Source of the DNA: Kitasatospora sp. Root107
Lineage (GTDB): Bacteria; Actinomycetota; Actinomycetes; Streptomycetales; Streptomycetaceae
Length of the DNA stretch: 64,000 nucleotides
Assembly: GCF_001424875.1 (NCBI RefSeq)
Contig: NZ_LMCT01000034.1
Span: forward strand, 174,315 to 238,314
Direction of reading: 5' to 3'
The position numbers were made by a program, and so were the translations under genes. Shown piece after piece: positions 17,737 through 24,346 of the stretch. Position 1 is the first letter of the stretch. Every line of letters begins with the position of its first letter. The notes beneath the pieces were generated by a model that saw only the letters and a program-made list of their open reading frames with translations, had not been told where the DNA came from and searched no databases.

Positions 17737-18540
17737 TCAGGCGGCCGGCCAGCTGAGGCGGTCGTCGGGGACCGGCTGGTCCAGGCGGCGCAGACTGCCC
17801 GGCGGGAGCAGCCGTTGGCGGTGGAGTTCGGTGGCGATCAGGCGGGCCACCTCGATGGCGCCGTGCGCCTGGAAGTGGGTGTTGTCGCTGACCCCGGCCG
17901 GGTAGTTGGGGTGGGCGCCGGCCGGGAGCCAGAGGAAGTACTGCTTGCTGGCCTCGGCGCCGAGCTGCTCCCAGAGCGCCAGGCTGAGGGCGTTCAGGTC
18001 GATCACCGGTACGCCCTCCCGGGCGGCCAACTCCCGCATCGCCTGGGGGTACTGGCCGAGCGAGGCGTACGCGTGGCCGTCGGTGTCGAAGCGCCGCCGT
18101 TCGACCGACGTGACCAGGATCGGCAGCGCCCCGCATTGGCGGGCGCCGTCCAGGTAGCGTCGCAGGTACTCCTGGTAGGTGGTGAACGGGTCCGTGCCGC
18201 GGGCCGGGTCGGTGATCTTCTGGTCGTTGTGACCGAAGGAGACCAGCAGCCGGTCACCGGGCCGAAGGTCCGTCAGGATGCCGTCCAGCAGCCCGAGATC
18301 GGCGAAGCTCTTCGAGCTGGCCCCGGACAGCGCCCGGTCGTCCACCCGGAGCCGGGAATTGGCGAAGACCGGCAGGGCCTGGCCCCAACCGGCTCGGGGC
18401 GCCTCGGTGGCGCGGTACACCGAGGCGGTGGAGTCCCCGGCCACGTAGAGCGTGGTGCGGGTGGCGGCGGAGGCCGAGGGTGCGCCGAGGGCGGCCAGCA
18501 GGGGAGCGGCCAGGGCCGCGCGGCGGGTGAGTCGAGGCAT
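17737..18540 (-). CDS. Secreted rhamnogalacturonan acetylesterase (SGNH/GDSL, CE12-like)
   Basis: SGNH hydrolase of 267 residues that should remove acetyl groups from rhamnogalacturonan in pectin. The N-terminus MPRLTRRAALAAPLLAALG is a twin-arginine-like export signal. The blocks are GDSTAS (nucleophile Ser), GHND (Gly/Asn blocks) and DNTHFQ (catalytic Asp/His), the standard SGNH layout with the CE12 spelling. The ATG at 18540 lies 2 bp after the stop of the pectinesterase gene, so these are one operon. Exact start could be a few codons upstream (GTG), but the signal peptide favours 18540. Confidence 0.9.
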   Translation of the reverse strand: MPRLTRRAALAAPLLAALGAPSASAATRTTLYVAGDSTASVYRATEAPRAGWGQALPVFANSRLRVDDRALSGASSKSFADLGLLDGILTDLRPGDRLLVSFGHNDQKITDPARGTDPFTTYQEYLRRYLDGARQCGALPILVTSVERRRFDTDGHAYASLGQYPQAMRELAAREGVPVIDLNALSLALWEQLGAEASKQYFLWLPAGAHPNYPAGVSDNTHFQAHGAIEVARLIATELHRQRLLPPGSLRRLDQPVPDDRLSWPAA

Positions 18541-18542
18541 GG

Positions 18543-19655
18543 TCACTTCCAGGGCTGCCAGGCGTCGGAGCCGGTCAGGTACGTCTCGCGGGTGTGCGCG
18601 GCGGCCTGGGCGGCGGTCAGCTGCGGGCGGTTGGCGGGGACGGTGACGACCGCGCCCGGGCCGGTGTTGAGGTACTCGGCGAAGCGCTGGCTCTGCCACG
18701 GGTAGGAGGCGGACATGTTGGCGTACGGGGCAGCGGCGTTGATGCCCGCGCCGATCGCGCTCTGGCGGATCGTCAGCATCGGCCGGGCGGTGGTGTCACT
18801 GCTCGGCACCCACGGACGGGCCAGGCAGTAGGCGGCCGCGGGGGCGGTGCTGGTGAAGGTGCACCCGGTGGCCAGGAAGCCGCGCGGGTTGGCGACGGCG
18901 GTGCTGGGGGCGAACACGAAGCCCTGCGGCGTGAAGGTCACGGACCGTGCCAGCGTGCGCAGTTCGCAGCCCTCCAGCACGGCGGTGGCCCGGCCGAAGA
19001 CGAAGTCGACGTCACCCTCGACATAGCACTGCCGGTAGTACTGCCGGGCGAAGACCCCAAGACCGGTGGAGTCCGCGTACAGGGTGTCCTGGTGGCCGAG
19101 GAAGCGGCAGCGGTGGAACGCCGACCGGTCGCCGACCGCCTTGACCGCGACGGCCTGGGTGCCGGTGAACTCCGGGTGGTCGGCGCGCAGCCAGTCGTTG
19201 GCGAAGGTGACGTCCCGGGCGGTGAAGCCGTCCGCGAGCAGGGTGACGGTGGCACTGCCGGAGGTTCCGTAGGTGCCGCCGCCGGGCTTGGCGGTGCCGG
19301 CGGCGTTGTTGTAGACGATCACCACGTCGGTGGCCCTGGCGGTGCCGCCGAGCAGGGTGAGGTACCGGCGGTCGGCGGTGACCAGCACGGGCTCCCGGTA
19401 CGTCCCGGCGGCCAGCACGACGGTCCAGCCGGTGGTCGAGGTGGTGCCGGTGGGCGTGGCGGAGACGGCGGCCTGGACGGTCCTGTGGTCACCCGTACCG
19501 GCCGGATCGACGTACAGGGTACGGGAGTTGAGTCGCGCGGTGGGGCTGCCGTAGCTACCCCATTTCCCGGCGGCGTAGGCGGCGGCGGGGTCTGTGCCGG
19601 TGCTGCCGAGCAGCGCGGCGGCGGTGGCGAGCAGGACGGTACGGCGGGTGGGCAT
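18543..19655 (-). CDS. Secreted pectinesterase (pectin methylesterase, CE8)
   Basis: Right-handed parallel beta-helix enzyme of 370 residues that de-esterifies homogalacturonan outside the cell, exposing it to pectate lyase. The signal peptide MPTRRTVLLATAAALLG is Tat-like (TRRTVLL). Family motifs are GHQDTLYA (catalytic Asp), GDVDFVFG (second Asp) and CLARPWVP (Arg/Trp). The start ATG at 19655 gives a clean signal peptide; the upstream reading frame runs antisense into pectate lyase sequence and is not coding. It lies 65 bp after pectate lyase and 2 bp before the acetylesterase, in one operon. Confidence 0.93.
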   Translation of the reverse strand: MPTRRTVLLATAAALLGSTGTDPAAAYAAGKWGSYGSPTARLNSRTLYVDPAGTGDHRTVQAAVSATPTGTTSTTGWTVVLAAGTYREPVLVTADRRYLTLLGGTARATDVVIVYNNAAGTAKPGGGTYGTSGSATVTLLADGFTARDVTFANDWLRADHPEFTGTQAVAVKAVGDRSAFHRCRFLGHQDTLYADSTGLGVFARQYYRQCYVEGDVDFVFGRATAVLEGCELRTLARSVTFTPQGFVFAPSTAVANPRGFLATGCTFTSTAPAAAYCLARPWVPSSDTTARPMLTIRQSAIGAGINAAAPYANMSASYPWQSQRFAEYLNTGPGAVVTVPANRPQLTAAQAAAHTRETYLTGSDAWQPWK

Positions 19656-19720
19656 GGCGGCTCTCCAGGATGGGGAGCCCCGACGCGGTGGGGGCGCGCC
19701 GGGGCTGTCGGGAGGGAGGG

Positions 19721-21031
19721 TCAGATCTTGCCGACGCCGGCGGCGGCGGTCACGGCGGCGGGAACGGCCGAGGCGGAGTGCACGGTGAGCCGCAGCGAGG
19801 GCGTCCAGCCCGCCGAGGTGCCCAGGGTGCTGCTGGAGTGCGCGGTGTTGTACGCGGCGATCAGGTCGGTGGTGGTGCCGTTCACCGAGTTGTTGTTCGC
19901 CGTCAGTGCGGTGCCGCTGAGCTTGCTCAGCACCGAGGAGGCCGCGACGCCGGAGGGCAGCTTGAAGTAGTTGTACTGGGCCACGATGGCCGAGCTCTTG
20001 CCGACCCCGAGGCTGTACCCGTAGTTGCCCGCAGTGGGCACGAAGTAGTTGTTGTAGACGTCGACCTGGCCGAACCGGACCCGGGGCGCGCGCTCCACGG
20101 TGTTCTGCCAGAGGTTGTGGTGGAAGGTGACCCGAAGCTTCCCGGTGTCCACCGTGGAGCTGTCGCTGTTGCCGACCAGGATGGTCTTGTCGTGGTCCTT
20201 GAAGATGTTCCAGGAGGCGGTGACGTAGTCGGCGCCCTTCACCACGTCGAGCTGGCCGTCGTGCACCTGGTAGGGCCGGCCGAAGTACTTCGGCTGGTTG
20301 GCGTCGACGTTGGCACCGTCGGTGAAGGTGTTGTGGTCGACCCAGACATGGGTGGCGTTGTAGGCGACCAGGCTGTCGTACATCGAGTTCCAGTTGCCGG
20401 TGGAGCCGTCGGTCGGGTCCCACTGCGGGAAGCAGTCGGCCGCGTCCTCGAAGGTGACGTTCCGGATGATCACGTTGTCCACGTTCTTGACCACGAGACC
20501 ACCGCCGAGCAGCCTGCCGCCGTTGATCCCGACGATGGTGGTGTTGGCACCGACGTTGATCTGCACCCTGGAGGCCTGGGCCTTCTGCGAGGCGACCCGG
20601 GCGTCCTCCACGGTGCCGGACGGCACCTTGGTCCGGCCCCAGACCGCCGGGTCGTACGCGGCCAGGTACTTGGCCAGGGTGTAGCCGCCGGTCTGGTAGG
20701 CGGAGCAGGCCAGGTGGGAGTTGGAGTCGTTCACGTTCAGGTCGATGGTGCCGGAGATCTGGATGATCTTCGCGGTGGCGTTGGAGCCGTTGCTCGAGTT
20801 GCTGCCGCCGAGCGCGGCGACCAGCTGGGCCCGGGTGGTGACCGTGACGGTGTGGGCGGCGTCGGCCTTGCTGCCGCCGGTGGTCCCGGTGGTGGCCGAG
20901 CCCCAACCGTCCTTCGCGGTCAGGACGGTGTGCGCGACATCGGCTGCAGCGGCCGGAGTGACGGTGGCACAGGTGGCGCCGAGCAGGGCGGCGGTGCAGG
21001 CGAGCAGGGCGGTGCGGCGGGGAACGCGCAT
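19721..21031 (-). CDS. Secreted pectate lyase (PL1 family)
   Basis: A 436-residue exported parallel beta-helix lyase that cleaves de-esterified homogalacturonan by beta-elimination. The signal peptide is MRVPRRTALLACTAALLG, with cleavage near TPAAAA. PL1 signatures are HVWVDHNTFTDG (Ca-binding Asp), VTFHHNLW and RAPRVRFGQVDVYNNYF (catalytic Arg region). The ATG at 21031 is preceded by GAGGAG at 7 bp; a longer in-frame ORF to 21127 would run through the putative operator and is rejected. It is the first gene of a pectinolytic operon, with a perfect GTTCA-N6-TGAAC palindrome 66 bp upstream. Its unsaturated products are not obvious substrates of the oxidative uronate route encoded nearby. Confidence 0.93.
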   Translation of the reverse strand: MRVPRRTALLACTAALLGATCATVTPAAAADVAHTVLTAKDGWGSATTGTTGGSKADAAHTVTVTTRAQLVAALGGSNSSNGSNATAKIIQISGTIDLNVNDSNSHLACSAYQTGGYTLAKYLAAYDPAVWGRTKVPSGTVEDARVASQKAQASRVQINVGANTTIVGINGGRLLGGGLVVKNVDNVIIRNVTFEDAADCFPQWDPTDGSTGNWNSMYDSLVAYNATHVWVDHNTFTDGANVDANQPKYFGRPYQVHDGQLDVVKGADYVTASWNIFKDHDKTILVGNSDSSTVDTGKLRVTFHHNLWQNTVERAPRVRFGQVDVYNNYFVPTAGNYGYSLGVGKSSAIVAQYNYFKLPSGVAASSVLSKLSGTALTANNNSVNGTTTDLIAAYNTAHSSSTLGTSAGWTPSLRLTVHSASAVPAAVTAAAGVGKI

Positions 21032-21096
21032 GGCGAGACTCCTCGGACGTGACGTCGGGTGGGGAGGAGAATGCGAGGGCGATACGCTCCGACTGG

Positions 21097-21112
21097 GTTC
21101 AAGGACATGAAC
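21097..21112. promoter_or_regulatory. Candidate IclR operator upstream of the pectate lyase operon
   Basis: GTTCAAGGACATGAAC: perfect 5-bp arms GTTCA/TGAAC with N6, extended by one further G/C pair (21096, 21113). It matches the sites at the iclR and transporter/kdgD promoters. Confidence 0.65.
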
Positions 21113-21192
21113 CACGGTCGCATCCATGGCCGGGACGATAGGCAGCCCGGCCGTCCGCGGTCAAGAGGCCGGGCGGGGCCGGAAACGGCAGA

Positions 21193-21214
21193 GCCCCGCA
21201 CCGAAGTGCGGGGC
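21193..21214. terminator. Terminator downstream of the iclR gene
   Basis: GCCCCGCA-ccgaag-TGCGGGGC, a perfect 8-bp stem with a 6-base loop, just past the stop of the minus-strand IclR gene. Confidence 0.6.
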
Positions 21215-21236
21215 CCGGAAGGAAACTGACGAGGAG

Positions 21237-22031
21237 TCAGAGGTGCCGGGTGGCCAGCGTCAGCCGGTCCCGGGCGTCGAACAGGGCCTCCCGGATCTGC
21301 TCCTCCCGGCCCGGCGTCAGCCGCGCCACCGGCACCGACACGCTCACCGCGTCCCGGGCCGGGGTCCGGTACGGCACCGCGACGCCGAAGCAGCGCAGCC
21401 CGAGGGTGTTCTCCTCGCGGTCCACCGCGTAGCCGCGCTCGCGGATCTCCTGCAGCTCGGCGATCAGCTGCTCCCGGTCGGTGTGGGTGTGCTCGGTGAC
21501 CGGCTCCAGCTCGGCGGGCAGCAGCTGCCTGATCCGCTCGTCCGGATGGGTGGCCAGCAGCGCCTTGCCGTGCGAGGTGCAGTAGGCGGGCAGCCGTCGC
21601 CCGATCCGGGTGAACGGCCGCAGACTGTGCTGGGACTGACGGGTCGCCAGGTAGACCACGCTGGCGCCGTCCAGGCGGGCCAGGTGGATGGTCTCCCCGG
21701 TGTCCTCGGCCAGCCGGTCCAGGGCCGGCCTGGCCAGCGCCACCACCTCGTCGCCGTCGATGTAGGAGCTGCCCACCAGCAGGGCCCGCACCCCGATCCC
21801 GTACCGGGTGCCGGTGCCGTCGGTCTCCACCCAGCCGAGCTCGACCAGGGTCCGCAGCAGCATGTACAGGCTGCTCTTCGGGTAGCCGGTCTGCTCCTGC
21901 ACCTCGGCCAGGCTGTGCATGCCGGGGCGACCGGCGAAGTACTCCAGCAGTTCGACGGTACGGACCGCCGACTTGACCTGTGCGCCGCCGCCGGGACCGG
22001 AGTTGGGGCCCGAGTTGGCCGTCGAATCCAT
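21237..22031 (-). CDS. IclR-family transcriptional regulator of the pectin/uronate island
   Basis: A 264-residue IclR protein. A winged HTH occupies about residues 19-75 (SAVRTVELLEYFAG ... LAEVQEQTGYPKSSLYMLLRTL). The C-terminal effector domain has the family segment YCTSHGKALLA and the 'VDREENTLGLRCFGVAVP' core, typical of IclR proteins that sense small acids such as KDG or uronate derivatives. It is divergent from the semialdehyde dehydrogenase gene, and an 18-bp perfect-arm palindrome lies between them. I infer that it represses the island and is released by a pathway intermediate; an activator role cannot be excluded. Confidence 0.92.
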   Translation of the reverse strand: MDSTANSGPNSGPGGGAQVKSAVRTVELLEYFAGRPGMHSLAEVQEQTGYPKSSLYMLLRTLVELGWVETDGTGTRYGIGVRALLVGSSYIDGDEVVALARPALDRLAEDTGETIHLARLDGASVVYLATRQSQHSLRPFTRIGRRLPAYCTSHGKALLATHPDERIRQLLPAELEPVTEHTHTDREQLIAELQEIRERGYAVDREENTLGLRCFGVAVPYRTPARDAVSVSVPVARLTPGREEQIREALFDARDRLTLATRHL

Positions 22032-22092
22032 GCGTGCTTGACCCCTTCTGTCGCGCGGCGTAGCGTTCCGCGAGGTTCAACCATTCGTACGG

Positions 22093-22110
22093 TGTTCAGC
22101 ATACTGAACA
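22093..22110. promoter_or_regulatory. Candidate IclR auto-operator between iclR and the semialdehyde dehydrogenase gene
   Basis: TGTTCAGCATACTGAACA: perfect 7-bp arms with a 4-base centre, equal to GTTCA-N6-TGAAC plus flanks. It lies 62 bp upstream of iclR and 81 bp upstream of the divergent gene. Confidence 0.7.
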
Positions 22111-22190
22111 GATCCGGGCTGTGGGAGGCCGGGCGCCGCAGTTCCGGCGGACGCCGCCCGACCGGTGGCCCGGCCGAGGAGGCCCGCGCA

Positions 22191-23690
22191 GTGCTGTCAG
22201 ATACCCGTCGCCCCGTCCACACCTCCGACCCCAGGACCGGCGAGCCCGGAGCGGCGGTGGCCGTCGAGTCGGGCCCCGAGCAGGTCGACCAGGCGGTACG
22301 CGCCGCCGCGGCCGCCGCCCCCGCGCTGGCCGACCGGGCCGTCCGGGCCGCCCTTTTGCGCGCGGCGGCCGACCGGCTGGCGGGCGCAGCCGCCGAGGTG
22401 ATCGCGGCCGCCGACGCCGAGACCGCGCTCGGGGTGCCCCGGCTGACCGGCGAACTCGCCCGCACCACCTACCAGTTGCGCAGCTTCGCGGACCAGGTCG
22501 AGCAGGGCGGCTTCCTGGACGTGGCGATCGACCACGCCGATCCGGCGCTCGGCCGCCCCGACCTGCGCCGGATGAAGGTCCCGCTGGGGGTCGTCGCGGT
22601 GTTCGCCGCGAGCAACTTCCCGCTCGCCTTCTCCGTCCCCGGCGGGGACACCGCGAGCGCGCTCGCGGCGGGCTGCCCGGTGGTGGTCAAGGCCCATCCG
22701 GACCACCCGGCCACCAGCGAGCTCTGCGCCCGGCTGATCCGCGAGGCGGCGGCGGATCTCGGCCTGCCCGCCGAACTGCTGGGCCTGCTGCACGGGTTCG
22801 AGGCCGGGCCCGAGCTGGTCCGGCACCCGCTGGTCTCGGCAGTCGGCTTCACCGGCTCGGTGCGCGGCGGGCGGGCGCTGCACGATGTGGCGGCCGCCCG
22901 GCCCCGGCCGATCCCGTTCCACGGGGAACTCGGCTCGCTCAACCCGGTGGTGGTGACCGAGCGGGCCGCCGCCACCCGGGCCGCCGAGATCGGCGCCGGC
23001 CTGGCGGCCTCGTTCACGCTGGGCACGGGGCAGTTCTGCGTGAAGCCGGGCCTGGTGCTGATCCCGGCCGGGGCGGCGGAGCTGGAACAGGAGCTGGTGG
23101 CGGCCGCGGCCAAGACGGACGGCGGGCCGCTGCTCGACCCCCGGATGCGGGAGGCGTTCCTGGCGGGTGTTCGGCACCGGGCGGCCCAGCCGGGCGTACA
23201 GACCCTGCTGGCCGCGGGCCCGGCCGAGGCGGCACCGCTCGCGGTCGCCCCCGGCGTGCTGGCGGTCGCGGCGGCGGAGCTGACCGAGGAGCTGCTGGAG
23301 GAGTGCTTCGGCCCGGTTACGGTGCTGGTCCGCTATGCCGATGCGGCCGAACTCGAGGCGGTACTGGGCCGGTTGAGCGGGAACCTGACGGCGACCGTGC
23401 AGCTGGCGGCGGACGAACGCGGCCCCGAGGCGGCCGCCCTGCTCGACCGGCTGCGCCCGCTGGCCGGCCGCCTGGTGGTGGACAACTGGCCGACCGGGGT
23501 CGCGGTCGCCCCCGCCATGCACCACGGCGGCCCGTACCCGGCCAGCACCAGCACCTCGACCTCGGTCGGCGCCACCGCGATCGAACGCTGGCTCCGCCCG
23601 GTCAGCTACCAGAACACCCCGCAGGAACTGCTGCCGCCGGAGCTGCACGACGCCAACCCGCTGGGCATCCCGCAGCGGGTCAACGGCTGA
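22191..23690 (+). CDS. 2-oxoglutarate semialdehyde dehydrogenase (KGSADH)
   Basis: Aldehyde dehydrogenase of 499 residues that oxidises 2,5-dioxopentanoate to 2-oxoglutarate, the last step of oxidative uronate breakdown. Catalytic Cys is C283 (GQFCVKPG) and general-base Glu is E246 (FHGELGS); both surroundings are characteristic of the KGSADH branch rather than ordinary ALDH. The nucleotide-binding region starts at FAASNFPLAFSVPGGDT. The GTG at 22191 has a perfect GAGGAGG 8 bp upstream. It is divergent from iclR and shares the palindromic operator. Confidence 0.92.
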   Translation: MLSDTRRPVHTSDPRTGEPGAAVAVESGPEQVDQAVRAAAAAAPALADRAVRAALLRAAADRLAGAAAEVIAAADAETALGVPRLTGELARTTYQLRSFADQVEQGGFLDVAIDHADPALGRPDLRRMKVPLGVVAVFAASNFPLAFSVPGGDTASALAAGCPVVVKAHPDHPATSELCARLIREAAADLGLPAELLGLLHGFEAGPELVRHPLVSAVGFTGSVRGGRALHDVAAARPRPIPFHGELGSLNPVVVTERAAATRAAEIGAGLAASFTLGTGQFCVKPGLVLIPAGAAELEQELVAAAAKTDGGPLLDPRMREAFLAGVRHRAAQPGVQTLLAAGPAEAAPLAVAPGVLAVAAAELTEELLEECFGPVTVLVRYADAAELEAVLGRLSGNLTATVQLAADERGPEAAALLDRLRPLAGRLVVDNWPTGVAVAPAMHHGGPYPASTSTSTSVGATAIERWLRPVSYQNTPQELLPPELHDANPLGIPQRVNG

Positions 23691-23720
23691 GACCGCCGCC
23701 CCCCAATCGCCGGGCGGTCT
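23690..23720. terminator. Weak hairpin between convergent genes
   Basis: AGACCGCC / GGCGGTCT, 8-bp stem with a 15-base loop, between the dehydrogenase stop and the stop of the minus-strand membrane protein. Confidence 0.4.
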
Positions 23721-23723
23721 GAG

Positions 23724-23999
23724 TCAGAGCTCCGTCCGGCGGCGGCGCAGCACCACCAGCAGGTCCACCAGGGCGAACAGTGTCAGCAGGCCGCAGGCCA
23801 CGGCGAAGGCGGTCAGGGTGCCCGGGCTCGGCGAAGCGCCGGGGTCGGCCACCGCGGCCCAGATCGCGAAGCCGGCCGTGGTGAGGGCGAACAGCGGGGT
23901 GAAGATCACCGAGAGCAGGAAGCGGAGCTTCAGGTCACTGCGCGCCGTCATCGGCTCGGTGCCGCTGTGCCAGGTACGAGGAGTCTTCGTCGGACGCAT
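23724..23999 (-). CDS. Small conserved membrane protein (DUF6343-like)
   Basis: A 91-residue protein with two transmembrane helices (LLSVIFTPLFALTTAGFAIW and LTAFAVACGLLTLFALVDLLVV) and a basic C-terminus RRRR. The N-terminal TEPMTARSDLKLR motif is typical of a small actinobacterial family that I recall as DUF6343. ATG at 23999 is chosen because GGGAGGTGA lies upstream; a further upstream ATG adds 9 residues without a better ribosome site. It is divergent from the inhibitor-like gene at 24063. Function unknown. Confidence 0.78.
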   Translation of the reverse strand: MRPTKTPRTWHSGTEPMTARSDLKLRFLLSVIFTPLFALTTAGFAIWAAVADPGASPSPGTLTAFAVACGLLTLFALVDLLVVLRRRRTEL

Positions 24000-24062
24000 C
24001 ACCAGGTCACCTCCCGGACCTACCATCCACCGTATGCCCGTGCGACGGAGGGAGTAACGGAG

Positions 24063-24242
24063 ATGGACGAGCAGGAGTACGTCGGCCTGGCCGCGGACGA
24101 GGCCGAGCGGCTGGCAGCCGAGCGGGGCTGGCGCGTGGTGCGGGTGCTCGAGCCCGACGCGATGATCACGATGGAGTACCGCGAGGACCGGCTGAACCTC
24201 ACCGTCCGGAACGGACGCGTGGAGCGCTGCTGGCAGGGCTGA
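24063..24242 (+). CDS. Small I78-family peptidase-inhibitor-like protein
   Basis: A 59-residue acidic protein, MDEQEYVGLAADEAERL at the start. The pattern RVVRVLEPDAMITMEYREDRLN followed by V-x-NGRV resembles the I78/potato-inhibitor-I-like family common in actinomycetes, where an exposed loop blocks a protease. It lacks a signal peptide. The ribosome site is GGAGGGAGTAACGGAG. It ends before a strong hairpin. Family call is from pattern only. Confidence 0.7.
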   Translation: MDEQEYVGLAADEAERLAAERGWRVVRVLEPDAMITMEYREDRLNLTVRNGRVERCWQG

Positions 24243-24262
24243 CCGGCAGCGGGGACAGCAGG

Positions 24263-24304
24263 ACGGCCGCTTCCGCAGGGTGGGGGTCCTGCGGAAACGG
24301 CCGT
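24263..24304. terminator. Bidirectional terminator
   Basis: 17-bp stem with one mismatch (ACGGCCGCTTCCGCAGG at 24263-24279 against 24288-24304), 8-base loop, between the inhibitor-like gene and the convergent GH31 gene. Confidence 0.8.
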
Positions 24305-24346
24305 TCGGACTGCGTCTGACGAGGTGTCAGTGAACCTGTTCAGACA

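Noticed and set aside
15446-17905. An 819-residue plus-strand frame over kdgD and the following gene
   Set aside because: It is a shifted reading of two good genes (kdgD with its catalytic lysine, and the gene at 16602) and has no recognisable domain.
19721-21127. A longer pectate lyase start at 21127
   Set aside because: It would add a Ser/Pro-rich stretch before the signal peptide and run through the operator palindrome. ATG 21031 has a good ribosome site and a clean signal peptide.
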